A stretch of DNA of 55,629 nucleotides from Hamadaea sp. (GCF_013362815.1 NZ_JABFVK010000002.1:1-55629); one strand, 5' to 3'. Positions 43,930 to 53,227 are shown, counted from the first letter of the stretch. Notes: generated by a model from the sequence alone, not told the origin. Numbers and translations: made by a program.

Positions 43930-46443
43930 GTGACTGAGACTCCGTTCGACGAGAACGCCGAAGAGAACCTCGCAGACGCGACGGAACGGAACCGCATCGA
44001 GCCCGTCGGGCTCGAAGTGGAGATGCAGCGCTCGTTCCTCGACTACGCCATGAGCGTGATCATGAGCCGGGCGCTCCCGGACGTCCGGGACGGCCTCAAG
44101 CCGGTGCACCGCAAGATCCTATACGCCATGTACGACTCGGGCTACCGGCCCGACCGCGGATACGTGAAGTGTTCGCGGGTCGTCGGTGACGTGATGGGTC
44201 AGTTCCACCCGCACGGCGACACCGCGATCTACGACACCCTGGTCCGGATGGGGCAGCCCTGGTCGCTGCGCTACCCGCTGATCGACGGCAACGGCAACTT
44301 CGGCTCGCCGGGTAACGACCCGGCCGCCGCCATGCGGTACACCGAGGCCCGCCTCTTCCCACTCGCCATGGAACTGCTCCGGGACATCGACGAGGACACC
44401 GTCGACATGGTCCCGAATTACGACAACCGCACCACTGAGCCGACGATCCTGCCGGCCCGGTTCCCGAACCTGCTGGTGAACGGCTCCGAGGGCATCGCGG
44501 TCGGCATGGCGACCAAGATCCCGCCGCACAACCTGCGGGAGATCGCCGAGGCGGTGCAGTGGTGCCTCGCCAATCCCGAGGTCGACGAGGCCACCACGCT
44601 CGACGAGCTGATCAAGATCGTCAAGGGGCCGGACTTCCCGACCCACGGCCTCATCGTCGGCGTCTCCACCATCGAGGAGGCGTACCGGACGGGCCGGGGT
44701 TCCATCCGGATGCGCGCGGTGGTCGAGGTCGAGGAGGACAAGCGCGGGCGTACCTGCCTCGTCGTCACCGAGCTGCCCTACCAGGTCAACCCGGACAACC
44801 TCGCCGAGCGCATGGCCGACCTGATCAAGGAGGGCAAGCTCGCCGGCATCTCCGACATCCGCGACGAGTCCTCCGGGCGTACCGGTCTGCGGCTGGTGAT
44901 CGTGCTCAAGCGGGACGCGGTCGCCAAGGTCGTCCTGAACAATCTCTACAAGCACACACAGCTGCAAGAGACGTTCGGCGCCAACATGCTGGCGCTGGTG
45001 GACGGCGTACCGCGGACGCTCAACCTCGCCCAGTTCGTGCGGTACTACGTGGCGCACCAGATCGAGGTCATCCAGCGGCGGACGGCGTACCGGCTGCGCA
45101 AGGCCGAAGAGCGCGCGCACATCTTGCGCGGTCTGGTCAAGGCGCTGGACGCCCTGGACGAGGTCATCGCCCTGATCCGGCGCTCGCCCACGGTCGAGGA
45201 GGCCCGCAACGGCCTCATCCAGCTCCTGGACATCGACGAGATCCAGGCCACCGCGATCCTGGACATGCAGCTGCGCCGGCTGGCCGCACTCGAGCGTCAG
45301 AAGATCATCGACGAGTTGGCCAAGATCGAGATCGAGATCGCCGACCTCAAGGACATCTTGGCCAAGCCCGAGCGGCAGCGGAAGATCGTCTCCGACGAGC
45401 TCACCGAGATCGTCAACAAGTGGGGCGACGAGCGGCGTACCAAGATCGTGCCGTTCGACGGCGAGGTCTCGATGGAGGACCTCATCGCCCGTGAGGACGT
45501 CGTCGTCACCATCACCCGCACCGGGTACGCCAAGCGCACGAAGGTCGACCTCTACCGGTCGCAGAAGCGCGGCGGCAAGGGCGTGTCCGGGGCGACGCTG
45601 CGGCAGGACGACATCGTCAGCCACTTCTTCGTCTGCTCCACCCACGACTGGATCCTGTTCTTCACGAACAAGGGCCGGGTCTACCGGGCCAAGGCGTACG
45701 AGCTGCCGGAGGCGTCGCGGGTGGCCAAGGGCCAGCACGTCGCCAACCTGCTGGCCTTCCAGCCGGAGGAGCAGATCGCCCAGGTCATCGAGATCCAGAA
45801 CTACGGCGTGGCGCCCTACCTGGTGCTCGCGACGAAGAACGGCCTGGTCAAGAAGACGGCGCTGACCGAGTTCGACTCGAACCGGTCCGGCGGCATCATC
45901 GCGATCAACCTCAAGGACGACGACGAACTGGTCGGGGCCGCGCTGGCCGGCTCCGAGGACGACCTGCTGCTCGTGAGCAAGCAGGCGCAGGCGATCCGGT
46001 TCAAGGCGACCGACGAGGCGCTGCGCCCGATGGGCCGGGCCACCTCCGGCGTCATCGGCATGCGGTTCGGCGACGGAGACGAGCTGCTGGCCATGGAGGT
46101 CGTCCGGGAGGGCATGGAATTCGACGTTCTGGTCGCCACGAATGGCGGTTACGCCAAACGGACGCCGATAGACGAATATCCTGTACAAGGTCGCGGCGGA
46201 AAGGGAGTTCTCACCGCTAAGATCACCGAGCGCCGTGGCGGACTGGTCGGCGCGGTCGTTATCAGCCCGGACGATGAACTCTTCGCCATCACAAGCAACG
46301 GCGGAGTTATACGAACTCCGGTGAAGCCTGTACGGCGGACGCGCGATCGGAACACAATGGGTGTGAAGCTCATGGACCTCCCAGAGGGCGTAACCATCGT
46401 CGCTATTGCTCGCAATGCCGACGAACCGGACGAACAGGACTAA
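43930..46443 (+). CDS. gyrA: DNA gyrase subunit A
   Basis: 837 residues. Breakage-reunion subunit with the active-site Tyr in [15 protein letters not shown] (about 138) and the quinolone-resistance region [39 protein letters not shown]; the position equivalent to E. coli Ser83 is Thr, the acidic Asp87 equivalent is present. The C-terminal beta-pinwheel contains the GyrA box QKRGGKG (about 550), needed for wrapping and negative supercoiling. GTG at 43930. A DUF3566 gene starts three bases after the stop. Confidence 0.98.
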   Translation: MTETPFDENAEENLADATERNRIEPVGLEVEMQRSFLDYAMSVIMSRALPDVRDGLKPVHRKILYAMYDSGYRPDRGYVKCSRVVGDVMGQFHPHGDTAIYDTLVRMGQPWSLRYPLIDGNGNFGSPGNDPAAAMRYTEARLFPLAMELLRDIDEDTVDMVPNYDNRTTEPTILPARFPNLLVNGSEGIAVGMATKIPPHNLREIAEAVQWCLANPEVDEATTLDELIKIVKGPDFPTHGLIVGVSTIEEAYRTGRGSIRMRAVVEVEEDKRGRTCLVVTELPYQVNPDNLAERMADLIKEGKLAGISDIRDESSGRTGLRLVIVLKRDAVAKVVLNNLYKHTQLQETFGANMLALVDGVPRTLNLAQFVRYYVAHQIEVIQRRTAYRLRKAEERAHILRGLVKALDALDEVIALIRRSPTVEEARNGLIQLLDIDEIQATAILDMQLRRLAALERQKIIDELAKIEIEIADLKDILAKPERQRKIVSDELTEIVNKWGDERRTKIVPFDGEVSMEDLIAREDVVVTITRTGYAKRTKVDLYRSQKRGGKGVSGATLRQDDIVSHFFVCSTHDWILFFTNKGRVYRAKAYELPEASRVAKGQHVANLLAFQPEEQIAQVIEIQNYGVAPYLVLATKNGLVKKTALTEFDSNRSGGIIAINLKDDDELVGAALAGSEDDLLLVSKQAQAIRFKATDEALRPMGRATSGVIGMRFGDGDELLAMEVVREGMEFDVLVATNGGYAKRTPIDEYPVQGRGGKGVLTAKITERRGGLVGAVVISPDDELFAITSNGGVIRTPVKPVRRTRDRNTMGVKLMDLPEGVTIVAIARNADEPDEQD

Positions 46444-46446
46444 TGG

Positions 46447-47241
46447 ATGACGGAGACACAGGCGATGTCGGGAGCCGCGGGGGCCTCGGCGAATCCGGTC
46501 GATGAGGGCGACGCGGAGGCAACCGCCGCCGCCCGGACGGCCGTCGGTCGCGCGACAGTCCCCGCAGACAGCATCACGTCCACCGGGGAGGAAGCCGCTG
46601 CGGACTCCGGAGACACCGCCTCCGGGCGGTCCGCTTCGGCCGAGGCTCCCAAGGCTGAGACCACCGGCAGCAGTACGACGAGTTTCACCCGCCCGCCGGG
46701 GATGAACCCGCCGACGGAGCGACCGCCGGCCGGGGCTCCGCCCCGGGGCGCGGCCACCGTCGGGCGTACCCCGCTGAAATCGGTCCAGGCGGCCGGTCAG
46801 CTGGGCGCGGCCCGGGTGACCGAGGCCGTCCGCGCCGCCAGATCCAACGTGAGCGCCGCCGCCTCCCGCGGCCCGCGGCGCGCGCGTCTGGCGATCAAGC
46901 GGATCGATCCGTGGTCGGTGATGAAGTTCTCCTTCGCCGTGTCGCTCGTCCTCTTCCTGGTCGTGATCGTCGCGACCTCGGTGCTCTACCTGGCGCTGAA
47001 CGCGATGGGCGTCTTCGACTCCATCAACAGCAGCATCGGTGAGCTGGCGAGCTCCAGCGGCGGTGGCACCGGCGCGGCCGACTTCAAGATCACGGCAGGC
47101 GGCGTCATCGGCACTGCGGCCCTGATCGGAGCGGTCAACGTGGTGCTGTTCACCGCGCTGGCCACGCTTGGCGCGTTCATCTACAACGTCTGCTCCGACC
47201 TGGTCGGTGGCATCGAGGTGACGCTCGCCGAGCGCGACTGA
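46447..47241 (+). CDS. DUF3566 family membrane protein
   Basis: 264 residues. Residues 1-145 are Ala/Thr/Pro-rich and disordered. The DUF3566 domain (about 150-262) has two membrane helices (KFSFAVSLVLFLVVIVATSVLYLAL and TAALIGAVNVVLFTALATLGAFIYN), preceded by RRARLAIKRIDPWSVMK and ending in CSDLVGGIEVTLAERD. The family follows gyrA in actinobacteria (Rv0007 in M. tuberculosis); its function is unknown. Part of the gyrB-gyrA transcript, which ends at a hairpin 11 bp after the stop. Confidence 0.92.
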   Translation: MTETQAMSGAAGASANPVDEGDAEATAAARTAVGRATVPADSITSTGEEAAADSGDTASGRSASAEAPKAETTGSSTTSFTRPPGMNPPTERPPAGAPPRGAATVGRTPLKSVQAAGQLGAARVTEAVRAARSNVSAAASRGPRRARLAIKRIDPWSVMKFSFAVSLVLFLVVIVATSVLYLALNAMGVFDSINSSIGELASSSGGGTGAADFKITAGGVIGTAALIGAVNVVLFTALATLGAFIYNVCSDLVGGIEVTLAERD

Positions 47242-47251
47242 CGACGACGGA

Positions 47252-47286
47252 CGCGGCCGGGTGGTATCCATGACCACCCGGCCGCG
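47252..47286 (+). terminator. Strong hairpin terminator of the gyrB-gyrA-DUF3566 operon
   Basis: CGCGGCCGGGTGGT (47252-47265) pairs perfectly with ACCACCCGGCCGCG (47273-47286) around a 7-nt loop. A 14-bp GC-rich stem without a U run. Confidence 0.85.
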
Positions 47287-47346
47287 CCACACCCGATACC
47301 GATTTGGGTCGGACCCAGATCGTGCGGTAAGGTTCGTTGTCGCTGA

Positions 47347-47420
47347 GGGGCTATAGCTCAGTCGGTTAGAGCGCAGAGCTGATAACTCTGAGGTCGCTGG
47401 TTCGATTCCAGCTAGCCCCA
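47347..47420 (+). tRNA. tRNA-Ile (GAT)
   Basis: 74 nt. Acceptor arms GGGGCTA and TAGCCCC pair fully; D-arm AGCTCAGTCGGTTAGAGC, anticodon GAT at 47381-47383 in the loop CTGATAAC, T-arm GCTGGTTCGATTCCAGC. The 3' CCA is not encoded in full; only the discriminator A is present before CTC, so Cca must add it. Confidence 0.97.
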
Positions 47421-47471
47421 CTCTTCACCCCATGCACGAGCGTCGTCTCTACGAGCACAAAGGTGTGCATC

Positions 47472-47600
47472 ATGTGGAAGAAGCTTCTGATCATCGCTGG
47501 TGTCGTCGGCGCTGCCGCGCTCATCGCGAAGAAGGTCAAGGACGCGAACCACGACCGGGAAGTCTGGCACGAGGCGATCACCGCCACAGACGCTCGCTAG
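47472..47600 (+). CDS. DLW-39 family small membrane protein
   Basis: 42 residues: MWKKLLIIAGVVGAAALIAK then KVKDANHDREVWHEAITATDAR. One N-terminal membrane helix followed by a charged tail. It matches the small DLW-39 family encoded near gyrA and tRNA-Ile/tRNA-Ala in actinobacteria, although the name-giving DLW is EVW here. AAAGGTG precedes the ATG. Function unknown. Its location between two tRNA genes is conserved. Confidence 0.88.
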   Translation: MWKKLLIIAGVVGAAALIAKKVKDANHDREVWHEAITATDAR

Positions 47601-47646
47601 CCTCGCCGGTCGCCGAATCCGCTGTGGTAGAAATGTTCACAGCGTC

Positions 47647-47719
47647 GGGGCCTTAGCTCAATTGGCAGAGCACCGCCTTTGCAAGGCGGGGGTTAGGAGT
47701 TCGATTCTCCTAGGCTCCA
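47647..47719 (+). tRNA. tRNA-Ala (TGC)
   Basis: 73 nt. Acceptor GGGGCCT pairs with AGGCTCC (one G-T pair); D-arm AGCTCAATTGGCAGAGC, anticodon TGC at 47680-47682 within CTTTGCAAG, T-arm AGGAGTTCGATTCTCCT. CCA is not encoded in full. Confidence 0.97.
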
Positions 47720-47723
47720 CTCC

Positions 47724-48206
47724 TCACGATCCTCTGGCGGAGCGGTCCGCGATCCGCCTCCGCAGCCCGCGGCGCATACGAGCGGATGCGCCCGGAGTAC
47801 GACCAAGATCCCAGATCTCTGCTGGGTCGATCTCCACCCGGTCGGCCATCGCCAGCACCGCCGCGTACGGACGGCTCTCTCTTTTGGCGAGCTTGGCTCG
47901 CAATTGGTCGAGCACCTCCAGAAGAACCGCTCTGTCCGCGTGGGGATGAAGGGCAATGAGCAACAGCAGCTGATTGTCGTTCCAGATGCCGCTTCGCTGG
48001 CCGCACAACCGAGCTAGCACGTCACGAGGGGTATTCGGGTTGGCGGCCAGCGCTGTCCAGACGAACGAGTACGGGGAGTCGGCTAGGGCGCGCAGAACCT
48101 CGTCGCCGGTCTCCGGATCATGAGCGAGGTCCTGGTACTCGGCGGGCGAGTGCAGTCCTTTTAGCGTCGCCACAGCGTCCACGCGACCATGATGCACTCG
48201 GTGCAC
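47724..48206 (-). CDS. Hypothetical protein with LRV-like helical repeats
   Basis: 160 residues. HSPAEYQDLAHDPETGDEVLRALADSPYSFVWTALAANPNTPRDVLARLCG suggests short helical repeats of the 'LA.NP.TP.EVL..L' kind found in leucine-rich-repeat-variant proteins. A basic C-terminus follows (RMRRGLRRRIADRSARGS). GTG at 48206 with GCAGAGGT upstream. Function unknown. Six bases separate it from the upstream leftward DUF998 gene, so they probably share a transcript, converging on tRNA-Ala. Confidence 0.65.
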   Translation of the reverse strand: MHRVHHGRVDAVATLKGLHSPAEYQDLAHDPETGDEVLRALADSPYSFVWTALAANPNTPRDVLARLCGQRSGIWNDNQLLLLIALHPHADRAVLLEVLDQLRAKLAKRESRPYAAVLAMADRVEIDPAEIWDLGRTPGASARMRRGLRRRIADRSARGS

Positions 48207-48212
48207 CTCTGC

Positions 48213-48911
48213 TCAACTGCGGCGGGCCAGCGCCACCATTCCGGCGGGGATGGCGAGTACGGCGATCTCCACACCGAACAGCATCCGCTGGAGCAGGCCG
48301 TCGACCGGGTACTGCTGCAGGAACTGCGCCACGGACCAGCCCGGTGCCATGTCGGGCAGCCGACTCGCGAGGCAGCCGAGCATCAGGGCGCAGCCGACCG
48401 CTGACAGCCAGCGTACGGCCGTCGCCGCGCGGGCGGATTCGGGTCGGATGCGGCGCGCCAGGAACAGGCCGGCGATCGGGAGGATGCCCAGTACGCCGAC
48501 TGCCGCCACCCGATGGATCCAGCCCGAGGTGGAGGTGACTCCAGCGCCGGGATCGGTGGGGAAGAGGGCGACGAGGACCACCGAGGTGATCCAGGCGCTC
48601 ATCAGAACGGTGGGCATTCCGGCCAGGCGTACGCCGAGGCGGCGGATGCCGGTTGTGACGGCGGCACCGGCGAACGCCAGCGCGAACACCGCTCCGGTGA
48701 ACAGCGTGGCCGCTTTGGCTCCGGCGTACACGTAGAGGCTGGCCGGTGTCGCGAAAGGATTCACCTGGTCGGCGTACGCGAAGATGAGCACCAGCATCGA
48801 GGCGGCCGAGACGGCCAGGGTGAACAGAGCGGCCTTGCCGTTGCCGATGACGTCGGCAAAACTGCTCGTCGGGCGCCGGTAGACCTCGGGATACGTCGCG
48901 TAATTCGCCAT
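48213..48911 (-). CDS. DUF998 family membrane protein
   Basis: 232 residues with about six membrane helices (AALFTLAVSAASMLVLIFAYADQVNPFA; AATLFTGAVFALAFAGAAVT; TVLMSAWITSVVLVALFPTDPG; WIHRVAAVGVLGILPIAGLFLARR; AVRWLSAVGCALMLGCLASRLPD; MLFGVEIAVLAIPAGMVALARR). The FPTDPG and IHRVAA segments match DUF998, a frequent family of unknown function in actinobacteria. ATG at 48911. Confidence 0.82.
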   Translation of the reverse strand: MANYATYPEVYRRPTSSFADVIGNGKAALFTLAVSAASMLVLIFAYADQVNPFATPASLYVYAGAKAATLFTGAVFALAFAGAAVTTGIRRLGVRLAGMPTVLMSAWITSVVLVALFPTDPGAGVTSTSGWIHRVAAVGVLGILPIAGLFLARRIRPESARAATAVRWLSAVGCALMLGCLASRLPDMAPGWSVAQFLQQYPVDGLLQRMLFGVEIAVLAIPAGMVALARRS

Positions 48912-49085
48912 GGATCAAGGCTCGAAGATTGCGACCTTTTTCCGAATCCGGCGACCTGGAGAGTTCTCTGTCGGGCTAACCCCACCCTTAAGGGAAAGGA
49001 ATTCCCCCGGGTCGGCAACCTCGACAGCGTCTGGAACGTCTCCCACCATGGAGACATCAGGCACCCTTGAAGGGGGTTGATCGCC

Positions 49086-49640
49086 GTGGGACAGCTGACC
49101 GCCGTCCGGCCCGATCAGGGCGAGCACGTAGACGAGTTCGACGCCTTCGTCCGCGCGCGCAAGCCTGCGCTGCTGCGGGCGGCGTACTTGCTCACCGGGG
49201 ATCAGCACCTGGCCGAAGACCTCGTGCAGACCGCTCTCGCGCGGACGCACGGCTCCTGGAACCGGCTGAACGACAGCGGCAACGCCGAGGCGTACACCCG
49301 GAAGGTGATGTATCACCTGCAGGTGAGCTGGTGGCGCCGACGCCGGGTGGCCGAGGTGCTGCCCGGGGAGTTGCCGGATCGGCAGCGCAGCAAGATCGCG
49401 GAAGACTCCGGGCAGATCACGCTCCGGATCACGCTGCGGGCAGCGTTGCTGCGGCTGACCGCGAAGCAGCGGGCCGTGCTCGTCCTGCGGTTCTTCGAGG
49501 ACCGCAGCGAGGTGGAGGCGGCCGACGCCCTCGGGGTGAGCGTCGGCACCGTGAAGTCGCAGACCTCCAAGGCGCTGGCGCGGTTGCGGGAGATCGCGCC
49601 CGAGTTGGAAGGTCTGATGATCGGCGGATCGTCGAAGTGA
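49086..49640 (+). CDS. SigE-family ECF RNA polymerase sigma factor
   Basis: 184 residues. Region 2: FDAFVRARKPALLRAAYLLTGDQHLAEDLVQTALARTHGSWNRL; region 4: LTAKQRAVLVLRFFEDRSEVEAADALGVSVGTVKSQTSKALARL. The pattern is that of the SigE-family sigma factors abundant in Micromonosporaceae and Streptomyces (not M. tuberculosis SigE). The GTG at 49086 with GAAGGGGG upstream is preferred over TTG at 49077. The stop overlaps the start of a 51-codon gene (GTGA), an expected position for a regulator. The target promoters are unknown. Confidence 0.9.
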   Translation: MGQLTAVRPDQGEHVDEFDAFVRARKPALLRAAYLLTGDQHLAEDLVQTALARTHGSWNRLNDSGNAEAYTRKVMYHLQVSWWRRRRVAEVLPGELPDRQRSKIAEDSGQITLRITLRAALLRLTAKQRAVLVLRFFEDRSEVEAADALGVSVGTVKSQTSKALARLREIAPELEGLMIGGSSK

Positions 49641-49792
49641 GTGAAGTCAGTCAAGTCGACGACACGTTACGCATCTTGCTCCGCGATCTCGCCAAGGAAT
49701 CGGCCCGCCCGACGATCCGCCGAGGACGGCGGCTACCGAAGAAGCGGGCCGGAATTCTCGGGGCCTTGAGGGCCTTGTTCGGCAAGAACTGA
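49637..49792 (+). CDS. Small basic protein coupled to the upstream sigma factor
   Basis: 51 residues: MSEVSQVDDTLRILLRDLAK, then ESARPTIRRGRRLPKKRAGI, then LGALRALFGKN. The GTG overlaps the sigma factor stop by four bases, and codon use is normal for the region. No membrane helix; a helical N-terminus and a basic, amphipathic C-terminus. No homologue is recognised. Because the neighbouring SigE-family genes normally precede their anti-sigma factor, this may be a truncated or minimal regulator; that is inference. The leftward FrnE gene ends three bases downstream. Confidence 0.55.
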   Translation: MSEVSQVDDTLRILLRDLAKESARPTIRRGRRLPKKRAGILGALRALFGKN

Positions 49793-49795
49793 GAC

Positions 49796-50527
49796 TCAGA
49801 CCGCGCAGCTGTCGTCGTCGCATGTGGCACCCTGCGGTGCCAGCACGGTCAGCGGCGACCGGCCTTCGCGGCGCAACACCTCGTCCAGGACTTCGCGCAA
49901 AGCCGTGGGGTCCTGCGCGCCGCTGATGGCGTACTTGCCCGCGAAGACGAACGTGGGAACGCCGGTGATGCCCAGCTCCCGGCCCATTTCCAGGTCAGTC
50001 TCGACCTCTTCGAGACCGCCCGGCGACTCCAGGAATTCGCGTACCAGTCGGGCATCATGACCGAGACCCGCGGCGACCGCGACCAGCGTGTCGAGCGAGC
50101 CCACGTCCTGGCCGTGGGTGAAGTGAGCCTCGTGCAGCGCTTCGACCATCGGACGCTGATCGGCGCCGTCGCGACCGGCCCACCAGATCAGGCGGTGGGC
50201 GTCGAGGGTGTTCGCGCTGATCGCCCGGTCGAAGTTCATGGTGAGCCCGACCTCGGCGGCGACCGAGGTGACCTGGGTGAACATGCGCTGGGCGTTGGCC
50301 TCGCCGCCGTAGCGACGGCCGAGCCACTGGACCAGCGGGATTCCTTCCGAGGTGGCGCTCGGGTCGAGCTGGAACGCCCGCCACCGAAGCTTCACCGGTT
50401 CGCCGGTCTCCGATGTGAAGCCGGACACAGCCGTCAGCACTTTCTGCTCGCCGATCCAGCACCACGGGCACACGACGTCGGAAAAGATCTCGATATCCAC
50501 GCCACAGACCAACGACCCGCCGGTCAT
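49796..50527 (-). CDS. DsbA family oxidoreductase (FrnE-like)
   Basis: 243 residues, or 234 if a GTG at 50500 is used. Thioredoxin fold with an N-terminal VDIEIFSDVVCPWCWIGEQ (CPWC, about 20-23), helical insertion, and a C-terminal MGRELGITGVPTFVFAGKYAISGAQ with the cis-Pro (TGVPTF). FrnE-type proteins are cytoplasmic disulfide oxidoreductases. A Cys pair at the extreme C-terminus (ATCDDDSCAV) could serve as an extra redox site. Divergent from the SGNH hydrolase gene. Confidence 0.93.
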   Translation of the reverse strand: MTGGSLVCGVDIEIFSDVVCPWCWIGEQKVLTAVSGFTSETGEPVKLRWRAFQLDPSATSEGIPLVQWLGRRYGGEANAQRMFTQVTSVAAEVGLTMNFDRAISANTLDAHRLIWWAGRDGADQRPMVEALHEAHFTHGQDVGSLDTLVAVAAGLGHDARLVREFLESPGGLEEVETDLEMGRELGITGVPTFVFAGKYAISGAQDPTALREVLDEVLRREGRSPLTVLAPQGATCDDDSCAV

Positions 50528-50582
50528 CGCGATTCCCGGATGTGGGACAAACTACTACCGGGTACGGAAGGAGGCCGGGACG

Positions 50583-51347
50583 GTGGCGTGGCAGCGATAC
50601 GTGGCACTCGGCGACAGTTTCACCGAGGGGCTCGACGATCCCGATCCGGTGGCGCGCGACGTCTTCCGGGGGTGGGCCGATCTGACCGCGAGTGAGCTGG
50701 CTCGCAGCTCCCCGGACTTCCGGTACGCGAATCTCGCCATCCGCGGCCGCCTCTACGACGCGATCGTCACCGAGCAGGTGGAGCCGGCGCTGGCCATGGG
50801 CCCCGATCTCGTCAGCTTCGCCGCCGGTGGAAACGACGTGTTGCGGCGTTCGTGTGATCCGGTCGCGTTGATGCGGCGGTTCGACGGCACCATCGAGAAG
50901 CTGCGCGCTTCCGGTGCCGACGTCCTGATCTTCCGATTCGCGAACGTCGTCGACCGGCTGCCGGGCGCGAAGCTCATCGGTCCTCGCGTCCGCTACCTGA
51001 ACGACGCCGTCGGCGAGGTCGGCGCGAACCACGGCGCTCGGCTCGTCGACCTGTGGAACGACCGGGAGTTCGACAACCCGGCGATGTGGAGCGTCGACCG
51101 GCTGCACCTCGCGCCCCGGGGCCACCAACGGGTGGCGGCGCATGTCCTGACCGCGCTCGACGTTCAACCGCCCGCGGAATGGTGGGAGCCGCCGGCGTAC
51201 CCGCGGAAGCGGTCGTGGCCCATCGCCCGAGCTCAGGACGTCCGCTGGGCGGGCACACACCTCGCGCCGTGGGTCAAACGACGGCTCACCGGCCGGTCCT
51301 CCGGCGACAACATCACCGCCAAGCGGCCCACGCTAATGCCGATGTAG
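50583..51347 (+). CDS. SGNH/GDSL hydrolase family protein
   Basis: 254 residues. GDS block VALGDSFTEGLDDP (about 9-22), GxND block FAAGGNDVLRRS (about 78), and the Ser-His-Asp triad end DRLHLAPRGHQRVAAH (about 176), so the catalytic Ser, Asn and His are present. No signal peptide, so it may act in the cytoplasm as a carbohydrate or lipid esterase. GGAAGGAGG precedes the GTG at 50583. An earlier in-frame start would overlap the divergent frnE gene and is not supported. Substrate unknown. Confidence 0.9.
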   Translation: MAWQRYVALGDSFTEGLDDPDPVARDVFRGWADLTASELARSSPDFRYANLAIRGRLYDAIVTEQVEPALAMGPDLVSFAAGGNDVLRRSCDPVALMRRFDGTIEKLRASGADVLIFRFANVVDRLPGAKLIGPRVRYLNDAVGEVGANHGARLVDLWNDREFDNPAMWSVDRLHLAPRGHQRVAAHVLTALDVQPPAEWWEPPAYPRKRSWPIARAQDVRWAGTHLAPWVKRRLTGRSSGDNITAKRPTLMPM

Positions 51348-51440
51348 GCCTCAGAATTCCCCTGCAACCGCCGGCCGGCGTCGCGCGTGATGTCGGCACA
51401 ACCGGGACGGACCCGGTTGGCACAGGGGAGGAAAGGGGCC

Positions 51441-51980
51441 ATGGTCGCAGTGACCATGTACGGGGCCGACTCACCACCCGTCGGGGTGGGAGTCGAGACG
51501 GGTGCCGACTTCGACGAGCTGTACGCCGCCAGTTTTCAAGGGCTCACGCTGCAGCTTTACGCGTACCTCGGTGATCTGGCCGAGGCGCAGGACGTCGTGC
51601 AGGAAGCGTTCTGCCGGGCATTCGGCAAATGGAAGCAGATCCGTCGCTACGACGACCCGGTCGCCTGGGTACGCCGAGTGGCCTGGAATCTGGCGACGAG
51701 CCGGTTCCGCAAGCAGAAGACGGCGCTGAACTTCCTGCGCCGCCAACGGGAGGAACGGACGGCCGAGCCGTCGCCCGATCGGGTCGCGCTCGTCAGGGCG
51801 TTGGCCGAGATCCCGGCCCAGCAGCGGCGGGCCGTCGTCTTGCACTACATGGCGCAGCTTTCCGTGGCGGAGATCGCCCACCAGGAAGGCGTCGCCGAAG
51901 GAACCGTCAAGTCCTGGCTCAGCCGAGGGCGTACCGCGCTCGCCGGTCGCCTGTCCGACCCCGCCCAGAAGGGAATCTGA
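51441..51980 (+). CDS. ECF RNA polymerase sigma factor
   Basis: 179 residues. Region 2: FQGLTLQLYAYLGDLAEAQDVVQEAFCRAFGKWKQIRRYDDPVAWVRRVAWNLA; region 4: LAEIPAQQRRAVVLHYMAQLSVAEIAHQEGVAEGTVKSWLSRGRTAL. It belongs to the SigE/ECF-type class. GGAGGAAAGGGG precedes the ATG. Two bases after the stop a membrane protein gene begins, which likely encodes its regulator. Target promoters unknown. Confidence 0.9.
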   Translation: MVAVTMYGADSPPVGVGVETGADFDELYAASFQGLTLQLYAYLGDLAEAQDVVQEAFCRAFGKWKQIRRYDDPVAWVRRVAWNLATSRFRKQKTALNFLRRQREERTAEPSPDRVALVRALAEIPAQQRRAVVLHYMAQLSVAEIAHQEGVAEGTVKSWLSRGRTALAGRLSDPAQKGI

Positions 51981-51982
51981 TC

Positions 51983-53116
51983 ATGAACGAGTTCGACCAG
52001 GACGCCCTGCTCACGGGCGCTTTCTCGGAATTCTCCTCGGCGGCTGCCCCCACCGTGCGCCCGCTCGGCGCACAGGCCGTACGCGGTGAAGTGGCGCACC
52101 GGCGCAAGGTGCGAGCCGTCGCGTTGAGCGTTGTGGCCGCACTAGTCGTCGCGCTTCCGGTGGCCGGGTACGCAGCCTTCGGACGAGAGTCCCAGGGACC
52201 GCCGACGCCGGGGACCAGCGTTGTGCCGACTCCGTCGGTGAGCGAGTCGCCCAGCCCGAGTCCGAGTACGCCGGCCAGCCCGGCGCCGGACGGCCGGATC
52301 ACGATCGCGCAGCTCACGGCGGGCAAGGTCGACCTGCCCAAATGGGGCAAGGCCGGGACGACGATGGACGGGTCCTGCAACGACGGGCGGACCAAGCTGG
52401 TCAAGGCCGTCGAACATAACCCGATGCTGACGTCGTACGTGCAGGAAGTCGCCTATGCGAACCTCGACGCCGATGCGGCACTGGAGACCGCAGCGCTGAT
52501 CATGTGCGCACCCGGCGAGGCGGAGCTGCGCCAGGTAGTCGCGTTCGATCGAGACGCTACCGGGAAGATCGCCACCGTAGGCACGGTCTTCAGTGGCAAT
52601 GCCTGGAGCGTTACGGCGAATGCGACTGGCGGGATCGATGTCGACGTCTCCGACTTTCAGGCTTGCTGTGACACACCGAAGATCATGGAACTGCACCAGA
52701 CCCGGACCTTCGGCTGGGACGGAACCAAGATTGCCCAGCTCGCCGGGCCTACTACCTTCACGTCGCACTCGAAGCCGATCGACATGAAGGTGACCGTGAC
52801 CAAGACCGTCTGGGGTGAGATCAAGGATCACCGACGGACCGCGACGATCACGGCGAAGGTGACGAACAACGGGCCCTCTGCCTCCAACTCGTTCATGCTC
52901 TTTTCCAACTCGGGCGGGGGCAACCTGGTGGAGGGATTCAACACGGTCCACCCGGGGTTGGCAGCCGGTGAATCGGTGAACGTCATCCTGAAGATCGAGT
53001 TCGATGTTCGATACGACCAGGTCTTCGTCGTCTCGCTGTGGGAGCAGGGAGTTGTCGGAATCCGCGACAAGAATCCTGCCGACAACCAGGCGAGGATCGA
53101 CCTCAAGGTCAGCTGA
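51983..53116 (+). CDS. Membrane-anchored extracytoplasmic protein, probable sigma regulator
   Basis: 377 residues. A short cytoplasmic N-terminus (1-45; NEFDQDALLTGAFSEFSSAA...VRGEVAHRRKVR) leads to one membrane helix (AVALSVVAALVVALPVAGYAAF, about 43-64), a Pro/Ser/Thr linker and an external beta-rich part with VAYANLDADAALETAALIMCAPGE and a CARDB/DUF11-like C-terminus (TATITAKVTNNGPSASNSFML...AAGESVNVILKIEF). Position two bases after an ECF sigma gene and the short basic inner segment suggest an anti-sigma or sensor role, not proven. A strong bidirectional hairpin follows. Confidence 0.75.
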   Translation: MNEFDQDALLTGAFSEFSSAAAPTVRPLGAQAVRGEVAHRRKVRAVALSVVAALVVALPVAGYAAFGRESQGPPTPGTSVVPTPSVSESPSPSPSTPASPAPDGRITIAQLTAGKVDLPKWGKAGTTMDGSCNDGRTKLVKAVEHNPMLTSYVQEVAYANLDADAALETAALIMCAPGEAELRQVVAFDRDATGKIATVGTVFSGNAWSVTANATGGIDVDVSDFQACCDTPKIMELHQTRTFGWDGTKIAQLAGPTTFTSHSKPIDMKVTVTKTVWGEIKDHRRTATITAKVTNNGPSASNSFMLFSNSGGGNLVEGFNTVHPGLAAGESVNVILKIEFDVRYDQVFVVSLWEQGVVGIRDKNPADNQARIDLKVS

Positions 53117-53132
53117 CCCGACAACGCTGTGA

Positions 53133-53163
53133 AAGGGCGGTCACCCATAGGGTGGCCGCCCTT
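53133..53163. terminator. Bidirectional hairpin terminator
   Basis: AAGGGCGGTCACCC (53133-53146), loop ATA, GGGTGGCCGCCCTT (53150-53163). A 14-bp stem with one T-G pair and A/T ends on both sides, 16 bp after the membrane protein gene. Confidence 0.85.
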
Positions 53164-53227
53164 CACTCATCCCCCGTAGGGCATCTCGGGTCGGCATTTG
53201 TCCGGCAACGCCGGTACCCTCTGGCGC

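Noticed and set aside
44119-47421. 1100-codon leftward open frame across gyrA and the DUF3566 gene
   Set aside because: It is antisense to clear gyrA and crosses the terminator and tRNA-Ile. Long antisense frames are expected in high-GC DNA.
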